This document shows positions 45,711 to 54,644 of a DNA stretch of 64,000 bases, in pieces (the first letter of the stretch is position 1; each line of letters starts with the position of its first letter). The translations under genes were made by a program, and so were the position numbers. Location: positions 1,674,001 to 1,738,000 of the forward strand of contig NZ_JAFBBQ010000001.1 in the NCBI RefSeq assembly GCF_016907255.1. Direction: 5' to 3'. Source of the DNA: Microbacterium keratanolyticum. GTDB lineage: Bacteria > Actinomycetota > Actinomycetes > Actinomycetales > Microbacteriaceae. Below the pieces are notes generated by a model, which was given only the letters and a program-made list of their open reading frames with translations, did no database searches and was not told where the DNA came from.

Positions 45711-45820
45711 CGAGACCGAGAGTAGTGCCGACGGAAAAGATTTTGTATTCGTGGGAATAGATCTCGAGCAGGTGACGTTTTCCCTGCTGACCTCGTCCCA
45801 GACGCACAAAGGAAATCCCT
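45711..45820. promoter_or_regulatory. divergent promoter region with TATTC-GTGG-GAATA
   Basis: The 110 bases between the BenE-type and FMN reductase genes are AT-richer than their surroundings. They include the interrupted palindrome at 45746-45759 and an AAAGGAAA ribosome-binding site before the reductase. No regulator gene is nearby. Confidence 0.35.
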
Positions 45821-46387
45821 GTGACTCGCACCATCGGCTACATCGTCGGCAGCATCTCCAGCACCTCCATCAACCGCAGCCTCGCCACCGCGCTGGAGAA
45901 GCTCGCACCGGAGGGCACGACGCTCGTCGAGATCCCGATCAAGGACCTCGGCTTCTACTCGCCCGACCAGGACGCCGACTACCCGCAGGTCGCCCGCGAC
46001 TTCAAGCAGGCCATCGCCGACGTCGATGGCGTCCTCATCATCACCCCCGAGTACAGCCGCTCGATCCCCGGTGTCCTGAAGAACGCTCTCGACTGGTCGG
46101 CCCGCCCCTGGGGCCAGGGCTCGTTCAACGAGAAGCCCGTCGCCGTGATCGGCGGCTCGATCGGCGGCGTCGGCACGGCGGCTGCGCAGCAGCACCTCCG
46201 CGCGATCCTCGGTCACTACAACGCGCTGACGATGGGTCAGCCCGAGGGCTTCATCCACATCACCCCCGGCCTCATCACCGAGGACGGCGACGTGACCAAC
46301 GCGGGCACCGCAGAGTTCCTCACGGCATGGCTGGAGGCCTTCAACCTGCACATCTCGCGCTCGCACGCGGCGCTGCAGCTGGTCTGA
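45821..46387 (+). CDS. NADPH-dependent FMN reductase
   Basis: The 188-residue flavodoxin-fold enzyme starts at GTG with AAAGGAAA upstream. GSISSTSINRSLATAL binds the FMN phosphate, and ITPEYSRSIPGVLKNALDW is the family signature. Relatives (ChrR, YieF, azoreductases) reduce quinones, chromate or azo dyes with NADPH. It ends before a very strong terminator. Confidence 0.9.
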   Translation: MTRTIGYIVGSISSTSINRSLATALEKLAPEGTTLVEIPIKDLGFYSPDQDADYPQVARDFKQAIADVDGVLIITPEYSRSIPGVLKNALDWSARPWGQGSFNEKPVAVIGGSIGGVGTAAAQQHLRAILGHYNALTMGQPEGFIHITPGLITEDGDVTNAGTAEFLTAWLEAFNLHISRSHAALQLV

Positions 46388-46405
46388 GTTCGGTCCGAAC
46401 AGCAC

Positions 46406-46448
46406 ACGGCGGATGCCCCGAAGACACAGTCTTCGGGGCATCCGCCGT
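46406..46448. terminator. 20-bp perfect terminator hairpin
   Basis: The arms at 46406-46425 and 46429-46448 are exactly complementary over 20 bp around an ACA loop. It separates the converging FMN reductase gene and the small acidic protein gene that ends at 46451. Confidence 0.9.
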
Positions 46449-46450
46449 AT

Positions 46451-46678
46451 TCACGGGGTGACGGTGTCCGCATCGGCACCCGGCGCACCGGGGCCAGGGC
46501 CGGGACGCACCTCGGCGTCGGGTGCGATGTCGATGCGGGTGTTGCCGTCATGCCTGCTGACCGTGATCCGCGGGGCAGCATCCTCCTCGGTGGCATTCGG
46601 CGCCGTGGTGAGCTGATCGCGGCGCTTCTCAGCTCGGGTCATCTCGTCATCTTCGGGTGGGGTGGTGTGATCAGACAT
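46451..46678 (-). CDS. 75-residue acidic hydrophilic protein
   Basis: The peptide starts MSDHTTPPEDDEMTRAEKRR with AGGAGAG placed well before the ATG. It is hydrophilic and probably mostly disordered, with a strand-like RITVSRHDGNTRIDI and a Gly/Pro-rich end. I do not recognise a family. It ends three bases from the hairpin terminator. Confidence 0.55.
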   Translation of the reverse strand: MSDHTTPPEDDEMTRAEKRRDQLTTAPNATEEDAAPRITVSRHDGNTRIDIAPDAEVRPGPGPGAPGADADTVTP

Positions 46679-46824
46679 CGGTGCTCTCCTCATCGTTGCC
46701 GACGGTTCACGCGGCCGCAGCCACGCTAGGCGGGGGCGCTCGAGTGCACGACGGGGTTGACACGCGGGGCGCTCTGACGAAGGAGCCGGGTGCAGACTGC
46801 GCCCCGACGCCGAGAGGGAATCGT

Positions 46825-47505
46825 TCAGGCGATCCCGTGTCGCAGGGCGAGCACGATGGCCTGCACGCGGTCACGGGCTCCGAGCTTCTGCAGCACGCGG
46901 GACACATGCGTCTTCACCGTCGCCTCGCCGATGAAGAGAGCGGCCGCGATCTCGGCGTTGCTCCGTGCCTCCGCCATGAGCCGCAGGACCTCGGCTTCCC
47001 GCTCGGTCAGGGGCTCTGCGAGCACCGAAGAGGGGGAGCCGGATGCGGCACGCACCGCACCCGCCATCGGCGTTCCCACCGGTGCGGTGAAGCGCTGCAG
47101 TACGCGTCGGGTGACCTCGGGGGCGAGGATCCCGTCGCCAGCGCCGAGTGCGCGCACGGCCGTGACGAGCTCCTCCGGTGTCGCGTTCTTCAGGAGGAAT
47201 CCGCTGGCGCCGGCGTCGAGTGCGGAGAACAGGTAGTCATCGTGATCGAAGGTCGTGACGATCGCGATCGCCGCGGTGACGTTCGCATCCGCGACGATGC
47301 GGCGGGTCGCCTCGATGCCGTCCATGTCGGGCATCTGCACGTCCATCGTGATGACGTCCGGCTGCAGAGCGGATGCGGCAGACACCGCCTCCGCGCCGGT
47401 CGCGGCCTCGCCGATCACCGTCATGTCGGGCTGGGAATCGATGATCGTGCGGAACCCGGCGCGCAGCATCGCGTGATCGTCGACGAGCAGAACGCGGAGC
47501 GTCAT
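46825..47505 (-). CDS. NarL/FixJ-type response regulator
   Basis: The 226-residue protein has a receiver domain (LLVDDHAMLRAGFR, phospho-acceptor Asp in ITMDVQMPDMDG, lysine in GFLLKNATPEEL) and a LuxR-type HTH (LTEREAEVLRLMAEARSNAE, EATVKTHVSRVLQKLG). It overlaps the histidine kinase gene by four bases, forming a two-component pair. Targets are unknown. Confidence 0.93.
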   Translation of the reverse strand: MTLRVLLVDDHAMLRAGFRTIIDSQPDMTVIGEAATGAEAVSAASALQPDVITMDVQMPDMDGIEATRRIVADANVTAAIAIVTTFDHDDYLFSALDAGASGFLLKNATPEELVTAVRALGAGDGILAPEVTRRVLQRFTAPVGTPMAGAVRAASGSPSSVLAEPLTEREAEVLRLMAEARSNAEIAAALFIGEATVKTHVSRVLQKLGARDRVQAIVLALRHGIA

Positions 47506-48806
47506 GAGGCGGATCCCGTCGGGTCAGAGGCCGGGGTCAGGGCGTTCGCCGCCGTGCCATCGCGCAGTGGAACCGTCGCCCGCACGCGGAAGCCACCGTG
47601 CTCGCGCGGCGTCAGCTCGATCGTGCCTCCAGATGCCAGGGCGCGCTCACGCATGCCGACGAGTCCCAGGCCGGGGCGCAGCACCGTCACCCGCCGTCCC
47701 GTGCTCACGATCTCCAGCTCGACATCGTCTCCGCCGAAGCGCACCCTCACATCCGCAGTCGCATGGGGCCCGGCGTGGCGCCGCGCATTCGTCAGCGACT
47801 CCTGCGCGATGCGGTAGAGGTTCACCGCGGTGAGGGAAGGGATCGGCGTGGGATCACCGACGACGGTGTAGCTCGTCGGGAGCCCCGCCTGCTCGGAAGC
47901 AGCGATCAGATCCGGGATGTCATCCAGGCTCACCGTCGAGCCTGCCTCGTCAGTCTCCGAGTCCGGAGTGCGCAAGGTCTCGAGCAGATGCCGCAGCTCA
48001 CCGATCGCGGTCCGTGCCGAATCCTCCACGCCCCGGAGAATGCGCCTCGTCTCTTCGGGGTCCTGATCCAGCACCATTCGCGCAGCACCTGCCTGCACAC
48101 CCATCACCGAGACGTGATGCGCGACCACATCGTGCAGCTCGCGTGCAATGCGCACCCGGTCGAGAGCGACCGCCTGTGCTGCCGTCAGCTCGCGCTCGCG
48201 CTCCAGATCGGCGGTGCGCTGCTCCAGAACAGCGCGCTGCTGCGCGGACGCCCAACTGCGCTCGCCGAAGTAATAGGCGCCGCCGAAGTACAGCACGTTC
48301 GTCAGGACATTGATCAGCATGAAAGCGATGTAGGGGGAGAACAGCCCCGCGGCGATGTCCATCTCATCCGCGTTGGTGAGCGCGTCACGGAACATCGTGA
48401 CGATGAGCCAGATGAACATCCCCACGATGATGGCGATGCGCACGATCATCGCGCGCATCCGGTCGTTCATCCAGGCGCCCGCCGTGTACAGGCCGATGAA
48501 CATGGCGATGTTGCCCACATAGATCTCGGGAATGCGCAGCGTGACCGCGGCGAAGTACGCGACGGCGACGACGACGGCGACAACCGCCGGCCACCGGCGG
48601 CGCACGGCGAGCGGCGCCGAGATCGCGAGCGCATAGATCGGAGCCGCCCACAGCGGCCCCTGCTCATCGCCGTACACCTCCGCGATGGAGCTGAGCCCGG
48701 CACTGAGCATCGCGCCGACGAACACCACGCCCGCGAGAATGCCGTCCAGGCGATGATCCCGCGGGGTCGGGATGCGCGGCACGAGAGGCGCAGACGATAG
48801 GGACAT
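47502..48806 (-). CDS. two-component sensor histidine kinase (HisKA_3 type)
   Basis: The 434-residue kinase has five or more N-terminal membrane helices with little extracellular sequence, then a coiled coil (QQRAVLEQRTADLERERELT), the dimerisation box VRIARELHDVVAHHVSVMGV with the phosphorylated histidine, and an HATPase domain (NLYRIAQESLTNARRHA, GLGLVGMRERA). The architecture is that of DesK/LiaS-like cell-envelope sensors. ATG at 48806 is preferred to 48842. The partner regulator follows. Confidence 0.92.
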   Translation of the reverse strand: MSLSSAPLVPRIPTPRDHRLDGILAGVVFVGAMLSAGLSSIAEVYGDEQGPLWAAPIYALAISAPLAVRRRWPAVVAVVVAVAYFAAVTLRIPEIYVGNIAMFIGLYTAGAWMNDRMRAMIVRIAIIVGMFIWLIVTMFRDALTNADEMDIAAGLFSPYIAFMLINVLTNVLYFGGAYYFGERSWASAQQRAVLEQRTADLERERELTAAQAVALDRVRIARELHDVVAHHVSVMGVQAGAARMVLDQDPEETRRILRGVEDSARTAIGELRHLLETLRTPDSETDEAGSTVSLDDIPDLIAASEQAGLPTSYTVVGDPTPIPSLTAVNLYRIAQESLTNARRHAGPHATADVRVRFGGDDVELEIVSTGRRVTVLRPGLGLVGMRERALASGGTIELTPREHGGFRVRATVPLRDGTAANALTPASDPTGSAS

Positions 48807-48971
48807 GTTTCCACCGTACGGGCAGGGCGCGGCGCGCAGCATCCGTCACAAGGGGGATCTGTCGTGCACGCGCCGCGGGACGAAGTGGGGCTTGACGATG
48901 CGGATGCGGTTTGCGAGCATCGCCGTGTCGCGCCGAAACCTCGCGTGCGATGCCGCGCCGAAGGAGCCATC

Positions 48972-49418
48972 ATGACCAAGGTCTTCGTCAATCTGCCCAC
49001 CGCCGATCTCGAACGCTCCAAGGCGTTCTACGTCGCTCTCGGATGCGAGATCAACCCGCTCTTCACCGATGAGAACGCCGCGAGCGTCGTGTGGAGCGAC
49101 GATGTCTACTTCATGATGCTGACGCGCGACTTCTTCACGACGTTCACCGACAAGCGGCTCGTCGAACCCAAGGACGACGTGCAGGTGCTTGTCGCCCTCT
49201 CCCGCGATTCTCGCGATGACGTCGACGCGATCGTGGCCGCAGGGCTCGCCGCCGGCGGCACCGAACCGCGCCCGGCCACCGACTACGGCTTCATGTACTC
49301 ACGCGATCTGGAAGACCCTGACGGCAACGTGCTCGAGTTCGTCTACATGAGCGAAGAGGCCGCCGAGCAGGGGCCCGAGGCGTACCTGAACGACCAGGAA
49401 GGGCTCGGCGCAGCCTGA
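48972..49418 (+). CDS. VOC-family (glyoxalase-like) protein
   Basis: The 148-residue protein starts KVFVNLPTADLERSKAFYVA, the first beta-alpha-beta module of the VOC fold, and ends with DPDGNVLEFVYMSEEAA, carrying the metal-ligand glutamate. Members include glyoxalases and antibiotic-resistance proteins; this extradiol-like subgroup has no known activity. AAGGAG precedes the ATG at 48972. It is followed 22 bases later by a RibD-like reductase gene. Confidence 0.85.
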   Translation: MTKVFVNLPTADLERSKAFYVALGCEINPLFTDENAASVVWSDDVYFMMLTRDFFTTFTDKRLVEPKDDVQVLVALSRDSRDDVDAIVAAGLAAGGTEPRPATDYGFMYSRDLEDPDGNVLEFVYMSEEAAEQGPEAYLNDQEGLGAA

Positions 49419-49440
49419 CGCTGCGGCGAGAACCTCGATC

Positions 49441-50073
49441 ATGAGTGCGGCAGGACGCGTCGTCATCGATCTGTTCACGACCCTCGACGGCGTCGCGCAG
49501 GCGCCGGGAGGTCCGGAGGAAGACCCGTCCGACGGCTTTCCCTTCGGTGGATGGCAGGCTCCGCTGATCGACGAGGCGGTCGGCGCCGGCGTCGACGAGG
49601 CCATGCGCGACATGGACGGGCTGCTGCTCGGCCGACGCACGTACGACATCTTCGCCGGATACTGGCCCCACCACACGACCGGGCCGGAAGGGGCGATCGG
49701 GCAGCTCTTCAACCGGATCCCGAAGTACGTCGCCACCCGCGACTCGGGGTACCCACTGGAGTGGGAGGGGTCGAGCCGCATCGGGGACAACCTCGCGGCG
49801 GAGATCGCAGAGCTGCGCACCCGTCACCGCCAGGTGAACGTCATCGGCAGCGTCGACTTCGTGCAGACTCTGCTAGCCGAACGGCTCTACGACGAACTGC
49901 GCATGTGGGTGTACCCGATCGTGCTCGGCACGGGCAAGAAGGTGTTCCCCACGGGGGCCGCTCCCGCGAATCTGCGCCTCACCACGGCGCCGGTGGTCTC
50001 GGATCGCGGCGCGGTGCTGCTGCGATACGCCCCCGAACCGGGGACCCCGCAGACCGGGACGATGGGGGAGTAG
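49441..50073 (+). CDS. dihydrofolate reductase-like (RibD C-terminal) protein
   Basis: The 210-residue protein has the RibD_C/DHFR-like fold: RVVIDLFTTLDGVAQAPGG, MDGLLLGRRTYDIFAGYWP, and VNVIGSVDFVQTLLAERLYDEL followed by LGTGKKVFP. The family binds NADPH, but stand-alone members rarely have a known substrate. It probably shares a transcript with the VOC gene upstream. Confidence 0.87.
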   Translation: MSAAGRVVIDLFTTLDGVAQAPGGPEEDPSDGFPFGGWQAPLIDEAVGAGVDEAMRDMDGLLLGRRTYDIFAGYWPHHTTGPEGAIGQLFNRIPKYVATRDSGYPLEWEGSSRIGDNLAAEIAELRTRHRQVNVIGSVDFVQTLLAERLYDELRMWVYPIVLGTGKKVFPTGAAPANLRLTTAPVVSDRGAVLLRYAPEPGTPQTGTMGE

Positions 50074-50076
50074 TGG

Positions 50077-50925
50077 TCAGGTAAGGCGCAGCATCCGCTC
50101 GATGACCTGAGCGACCCCGTCGTCGTCGTTCGATGCGGTGATCTCGTCGGCCGCATCTTTCGCGGCTGCCTCGGCGTTCGCGACCGCGACGCCGTGCCCT
50201 GCCCAGCGCAGCATCTCGACGTCGTTCAGGGCGTCGCCGAAGGCGAGCACCTCGTGCTGCGCGATGCCGAGGTGGGCGCAGAGCTGCGCGAGGCCCGTGG
50301 CCTTGCTGACACCCTCGGCCATGACTTCGACGAACGGGGCGCCGGAGAGCGTCGCCGCGAAGCCGGTGAGGCCGAGGGCCTGCAGGGCGTCGTAGATCAG
50401 CGGCGGTGCGAGTTCAGGATGTCGCACGACGAGCTTGAGGGTCGGCGCATCCAGCACCTGATCGAGCGGCACGCCGCCCATCGTCTGCGGATCGCGTTTG
50501 TGGTCGTTGAGGTCGGCGATCGCGGCATAGCCGTGCTGGGCGACGAAGCCTTCGCCGCCGTCGCGCACGCTGGCGAACAGCAGGCCGGGGATGCTCGCGC
50601 TCAGCGCCTCGGCGACCGTACGCAGCGTCTCCGAATCGAGTTCGTCGGCGAAGAGCATCTCGTTGGTCGTGAGGTGGATGCCGAAGGAGCCGTTGCTGCA
50701 CAGCGCCCACGCGTCGAACCCTGCGCCGGCGGCGACCGCCCGCAACCCGATCGGCTGACGCGCGGTCACGGGCACGACATGGATTCCGGCGGCGCGGGCT
50801 GCGTCGAGCGCGGCGCGAGTGCGCGTCGAGACCTGCGCGTCGGAGGTCAGCAGCGTGCCGTCGAGGTCGGTGGCGATCAGGCGGATGCGCGGTGCCGTCG
50901 CCTCCGGAAGATGCGGCGTGCTCAC
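50077..50925 (-). CDS. Cof-type HAD-IIB phosphatase
   Basis: The 282-residue hydrolase has motif I IATDLDGTLL with both catalytic aspartates, motif II threonine in VVPVTARQP, motif III lysine in VSKATGLAQL, and motif IV FGDALNDVEMLRWAG, with a C2 cap between them. Such enzymes remove phosphate from sugars, nucleotides or cofactors. It overlaps the exonuclease III gene by four bases. Confidence 0.9.
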   Translation of the reverse strand: MSTPHLPEATAPRIRLIATDLDGTLLTSDAQVSTRTRAALDAARAAGIHVVPVTARQPIGLRAVAAGAGFDAWALCSNGSFGIHLTTNEMLFADELDSETLRTVAEALSASIPGLLFASVRDGGEGFVAQHGYAAIADLNDHKRDPQTMGGVPLDQVLDAPTLKLVVRHPELAPPLIYDALQALGLTGFAATLSGAPFVEVMAEGVSKATGLAQLCAHLGIAQHEVLAFGDALNDVEMLRWAGHGVAVANAEAAAKDAADEITASNDDDGVAQVIERMLRLT

Positions 50926-51767
50926 GCGAAGATCATCGGCATGTCATCGTCGTCTTCGTCGCCTCGCAGATCGAGATCGACGACGACGGGCACGTGGTCG
51001 CTGGGCTGCTCGCCCTTGCGCTCATCGCGGTGGATCGATGCGCCCGTCACGGCGTCGGCAAGCGCACGGGAGCCGAGCACGAAGTCGATGCGGATGCCCT
51101 CGTTGCGGGGGAACTTGAGCTGCTGATAGTCCCAGTACGTGTAGCCGGTGGGAAGCAGCGGACGCACGACATCGGTGAGGCCCGCGCCCTCGAACGCGAA
51201 GAACGCGGCCCGCTCGGGCTCGGAGACGTGCGTCGAGCGACCCTTCACGATGGCCGGATCGCCGTTGTCGTCATCGAACGGGATGATGTTGAAGTCGCCG
51301 ACGAGCGCCAGCGGGAGGTCGGGGTCGGCCGCGAGCTGCGCCTGCGTGGCCGTGCGCAGCGCCTCCAGCCAGTGCAGCTTGTACTGGTAGTGCGGGTCGT
51401 CGAGCGAGCGGCCGTTCGGCACGTACAGACTCCAGACGCGCACGCCGTTGATCGTGGCACCCAGCGCGCGGGCCTCGAGCGGCGCATCCGGACCCTCATG
51501 GCCTTTTGCGAAGCCCGGCATTCCTGCGAACGCCGTCTCGATGTCGGTCATGGGCTCGCGGCTGGCGATCGCGACGCCGTTCCACTGGTTCAGCCCGTGC
51601 ACCTCGACGTGGTAGCCCGCCTCTTCGAAGGGCGCGTACGGAAACTGCTCGGGCTTGCACTTGATCTCTTGCATCGCGAGCACATCGATGTTCTCGCGAA
51701 CCGCGAACTCGACCGTGCGACGTACACGGGTGCGGATGGAGTTGACGTTCCAGGTGGCCAAGCGCAT
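50922..51767 (-). CDS. xth: exodeoxyribonuclease III
   Basis: The 281-residue enzyme is of the ExoIII/AP endonuclease type: LATWNVNSIRTR, MQEIKCKPEQFP with the metal-binding glutamate, YVPNGRS, GDFNIIP and the C-terminal SDHVPVVVDL with the catalytic Asp-His. It repairs abasic sites and trims 3' ends. It is followed by the overlapping HAD phosphatase gene. Confidence 0.93.
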   Translation of the reverse strand: MRLATWNVNSIRTRVRRTVEFAVRENIDVLAMQEIKCKPEQFPYAPFEEAGYHVEVHGLNQWNGVAIASREPMTDIETAFAGMPGFAKGHEGPDAPLEARALGATINGVRVWSLYVPNGRSLDDPHYQYKLHWLEALRTATQAQLAADPDLPLALVGDFNIIPFDDDNGDPAIVKGRSTHVSEPERAAFFAFEGAGLTDVVRPLLPTGYTYWDYQQLKFPRNEGIRIDFVLGSRALADAVTGASIHRDERKGEQPSDHVPVVVDLDLRGDEDDDDMPMIFA

Positions 51768-51814
51768 ACCCCCAGCCTACGGCGGGGGCCGGACATCGCC
51801 GGACCGCCGGGATG

Positions 51815-51930
51815 CTGGCCGGCCGGCCAGACCATCGGGGTGCCAGAGGACGGATGGCGGGAGAAATCCCGGGCGGCGGGAGAAACGGCCGTGCCTGGGG
51901 AGACGGATGCTGCAAGCTCCCGCCATCCGT
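51815..51930. repeat. cluster of GC palindromes
   Basis: CTGGCCGGCCGGCCAG (51815-51830) is a perfect 16-bp palindrome. ACGGATGGCGGGAG (51850-51863) pairs exactly with 51917-51930, and GGCGGGAGAAA occurs twice directly (about 51857 and 51876) inside that span. The cluster fills most of the 194-base gap between the YbhB-like gene and xth and can end the YbhB transcript only if read on the plus side, so its role is unclear. Confidence 0.55.
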
Positions 51931-51961
51931 TCCCGGATCGGCCGCGTGGCGGCTGGCCGGC

Positions 51962-52504
51962 TCAGTGCTCCGTCGGGTCCGCGGTGCCGATCAGTACGCC
52001 GCGGGCGAGTGTGTGGAAGTGCCGGTTGAAGCCGAGGATCGCCGGTGTCGATCCCGCCGGGATCTCCAGATGGTCGATGTCGAGCGCGTCCACCACGAAG
52101 AAGTAGCGGTGCACGCCCGTTCCCGCGGGCGGGGCGGCGCCGATGTAGCGCTCGGTGCGCGCCTCGTTGGGAAGTGTGAGCGCGCCGAGCGGCAGCGCGC
52201 CTTGCTCGCCGGAGCCGACGCCGGCGGCCAGACTGCGGATATCCGCGGGGAGGTTGTAGACGGCCCAATGCCAGTAGCCGGATCCGGTCGGAGCATCCGG
52301 GTCGAAGCACGAAATGGCGAAGCTGCGCGTGCCGACGGGCGGCTCGCCCCAGGTCAGTGCGGGGGAGCGATCCGCGCCGCCGCGGCCTTCGGCCCATGCC
52401 GACAGCGGCAGCGGCCCGCCATCCGTGAAATCGGGGCTCGTGAGCGGCAGTGGGGCCGTCGGACGCAGTGCGGCGAGCTCGGCATAGGGGTCGAACGAGA
52501 ACAT
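51962..52504 (-). CDS. YbhB/YbcL-like (PEBP family) protein
   Basis: The 180-residue protein has the bacterial phosphatidylethanolamine-binding-protein signature: RSPALTWGEPPVGTRSFAIS, DPDAPTGSGYWHWAVYNLPA, and GVHRYFFVVDALDI. Function in bacteria is uncertain. ATG at 52504 is preceded by AGGAGG; the frame continues into the MFS gene upstream but without family character. The MFS gene lies 22 bases away on the same strand. Confidence 0.87.
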   Translation of the reverse strand: MFSFDPYAELAALRPTAPLPLTSPDFTDGGPLPLSAWAEGRGGADRSPALTWGEPPVGTRSFAISCFDPDAPTGSGYWHWAVYNLPADIRSLAAGVGSGEQGALPLGALTLPNEARTERYIGAAPPAGTGVHRYFFVVDALDIDHLEIPAGSTPAILGFNRHFHTLARGVLIGTADPTEH

Positions 52505-52526
52505 GTGATTCCTCCTGCGGCCTACG

Positions 52527-53705
52527 TTAGGCCACGACGTGCGGAGGAGACGAGCGATCCGATGTCGCGCGCCGGGTTCGTGCCCCGACCAGGACGAGGA
52601 CGGGGACGGCGGCGCAGAGCGCGGCAGACAGCAGGAACGTCGCGCTGGAGGCCGGACTGTCGCCGACCAGGAGCACGAGTGATGGCACGAAGGTGCCACC
52701 GACGGCGCCGCACGCGACGAGCGCGCCGGTCGCGGCGGCGCTGTTCGCGGGATCCAGACGATCGAGGGCGACGCCGACGATGAGACCGTAGCTCGGTGCG
52801 AAGAGCACGATGACGACCGCGAGCGCGAGCAGCGCGAACACCGGCGCGGTCTCGATGAGCAGTCCCGCCGTCGCCAGCAGCACGGCGGCACCCGCGGTGC
52901 TGCTGGCGAGGATCACGACCGGGCTGACGTCGAGGCGACGCAGGCCGGCGGCGGTGAACCGGCCGACCGCCATGAGTCCCCAGAAGACAGAGGTGCCGAG
53001 AGCGGCAAGGGCCGGATCCAACGCGAGCGCACGTTCGGGGATCGTGGCCGACCAGCCCGAGAGGACGGTCTCGACGCCGACGTAGAGGGGAAGGGCCACG
53101 GCGAAGGGGATCAGGACGATCAGTGCACGAAGGTCGCGACGTGCCGGGGTGTCGTCCGTCGTGGCAGCCGCTGAGTGCGCCGGTTCGGAGCGCCGGGCGA
53201 GCAGGGCGACGGTCGCGAGGGGCACGAGCGCGAGCAGGCTCAACACCGGCAGCATCGATGCTCCCAGCGCGACGAGCAAGGGGGTGACCGCCGCGCAGAC
53301 GGCGACCGTGCCGAGCAGCGCGCTGAGGATGCCGGTCGCGCTGCCGGTGCTGACGCTCTTGGCGCTCACCGCGCCGGCGGCCTCGACGAGTCCGAATCCG
53401 AGCCCCGCGATCGCCGCTGCGACGAGGAAGACCACCGCGGTGCCCGCCCAGGGTGCGGACGCGATCGCCAGCGCCTGCAGCACGCTGCCCAGGATCAGCG
53501 TCACGCGCGGGGGGAACCGTACGAGCAGCGGCCCGGAGAGCAGCACGCCGATCAGCAGGCCGCCGAAGAGTGCGGGCACGGCGGCACTTAGGCCACCGCC
53601 TATCGCACGCTCTGCGGCAGGAAGCATCGCGGGGATGAACGCGGCGGTGACTCCCAGGCTCGCGAACGCAGCGAACAGTCCCGTTCGCAGCCGTGTGTCG
53701 AGCAT
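52527..53705 (-). CDS. MFS transporter next to RpiR regulator
   Basis: The 392-residue protein has 12 membrane segments, beginning TGLFAAFASLGVTAAFIPAM. The cytoplasmic loop at mid-protein (RRSEPAHSAAATTDDTPARR) divides it into two halves. It shares one base with the end of the RpiR regulator gene and so is co-transcribed with it. Location suggests export or import of a product of the muropeptide pathway, which is inference only. Confidence 0.8.
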   Translation of the reverse strand: MLDTRLRTGLFAAFASLGVTAAFIPAMLPAAERAIGGGLSAAVPALFGGLLIGVLLSGPLLVRFPPRVTLILGSVLQALAIASAPWAGTAVVFLVAAAIAGLGFGLVEAAGAVSAKSVSTGSATGILSALLGTVAVCAAVTPLLVALGASMLPVLSLLALVPLATVALLARRSEPAHSAAATTDDTPARRDLRALIVLIPFAVALPLYVGVETVLSGWSATIPERALALDPALAALGTSVFWGLMAVGRFTAAGLRRLDVSPVVILASSTAGAAVLLATAGLLIETAPVFALLALAVVIVLFAPSYGLIVGVALDRLDPANSAAATGALVACGAVGGTFVPSLVLLVGDSPASSATFLLSAALCAAVPVLVLVGARTRRATSDRSSPPHVVA

Positions 53706-54607
53706 CAGGGGCGACCGTCGACCGCGCGATGCACCGCGACGTAGGTGTTCCGCAGCGCTTCCATCGAGCGGTCGTAGCTGGACTGGGCGACGCCGATGAA
53801 CATGCAGTCGACGACCATGAGCTGCGCGATACGGCTGCCGAGGGCGCCCGAGCGGAAGCCGGTCTCACGGGCGGCGGTCGTGAGCACGATGTCGGCCTCG
53901 CGGGCGAGGGGCGCTCCTGCGTGATTGGTGATCGCGATCGTCGTCGCGCCCGAGTGGCGTGCGATGCGCAGGAACTCGATCGTGTCGCTCGTCGCACCGC
54001 TGTGCGAGACGGCGATCGCGACGTTCCCGGGGCGGAGGGTCGCAGCGGAGGTCCACGCGGCGTGCGGGTCTGACCAGTCCAGGGCCGTGCGGCCGATGCG
54101 GGTGAGCTTCCGCTGCAGGTCGAGACCCACGATCGAGCTCGCTCCGACACCGAAGATGTCCACGCGCGTGGAGGTGGAGACGGCGTCGACGGATGCGCGC
54201 AGCGACTCCGTGTCGAGGACCTTGGCGGTGTCGGCGAGGGAGAGGGTCTCTGCGAGGGACACCTTGGCCACGATGTCGGTGAGGGTGTCGTTGCGATCGA
54301 TGTCTCCCGAGACATCCGGGAGGGAGGCGGTGTCGAAGGTCTCGCGTTCGACGTCGCGGAGCACGGCGTTGCGCAGTTCGCGGACGTGGTCGTAGCCGAG
54401 GCGCTTGCAGAAGCGCACGACAGAGGTCGTGGATGTGTCGGCGCGATGAGCGAGCTCGGCGACGGCGAACCCGGCGGTCTCGGCGGGCGACCCCAGGAAG
54501 AGATCCGCGATGCGCTGTTCGCTGGGGCGCAGCTCGGGGCGGATGGCGCGCATGCGCACGAGCACGGGGATGGCGTTGGCTTCCTCGCGAACGACTTCTG
54601 GGGGCAT
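53705..54607 (-). CDS. RpiR/MurR-family transcriptional regulator
   Basis: The 300-residue protein has an RpiR HTH (ELRPSEQRIADLFLGSP, FAVAELAHRADTSTTSVVRF, CKRLGYDHVREL) and a C-terminal SIS domain (VDIFGVGASSIVGLDLQRKL, AVSHSGATSDTIEFL) that binds phosphosugars. With murQ and anmK in the divergent operon, MurNAc-6-phosphate is the expected effector, as for MurR. Palindromes at 54645-54690 in front of the divergent operon are likely binding sites. Confidence 0.88.
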   Translation of the reverse strand: MPPEVVREEANAIPVLVRMRAIRPELRPSEQRIADLFLGSPAETAGFAVAELAHRADTSTTSVVRFCKRLGYDHVRELRNAVLRDVERETFDTASLPDVSGDIDRNDTLTDIVAKVSLAETLSLADTAKVLDTESLRASVDAVSTSTRVDIFGVGASSIVGLDLQRKLTRIGRTALDWSDPHAAWTSAATLRPGNVAIAVSHSGATSDTIEFLRIARHSGATTIAITNHAGAPLAREADIVLTTAARETGFRSGALGSRIAQLMVVDCMFIGVAQSSYDRSMEALRNTYVAVHRAVDGRP

Positions 54608-54644
54608 GGCGTCTCCGATCGCTAAAGATCACACTAGGGGAACA

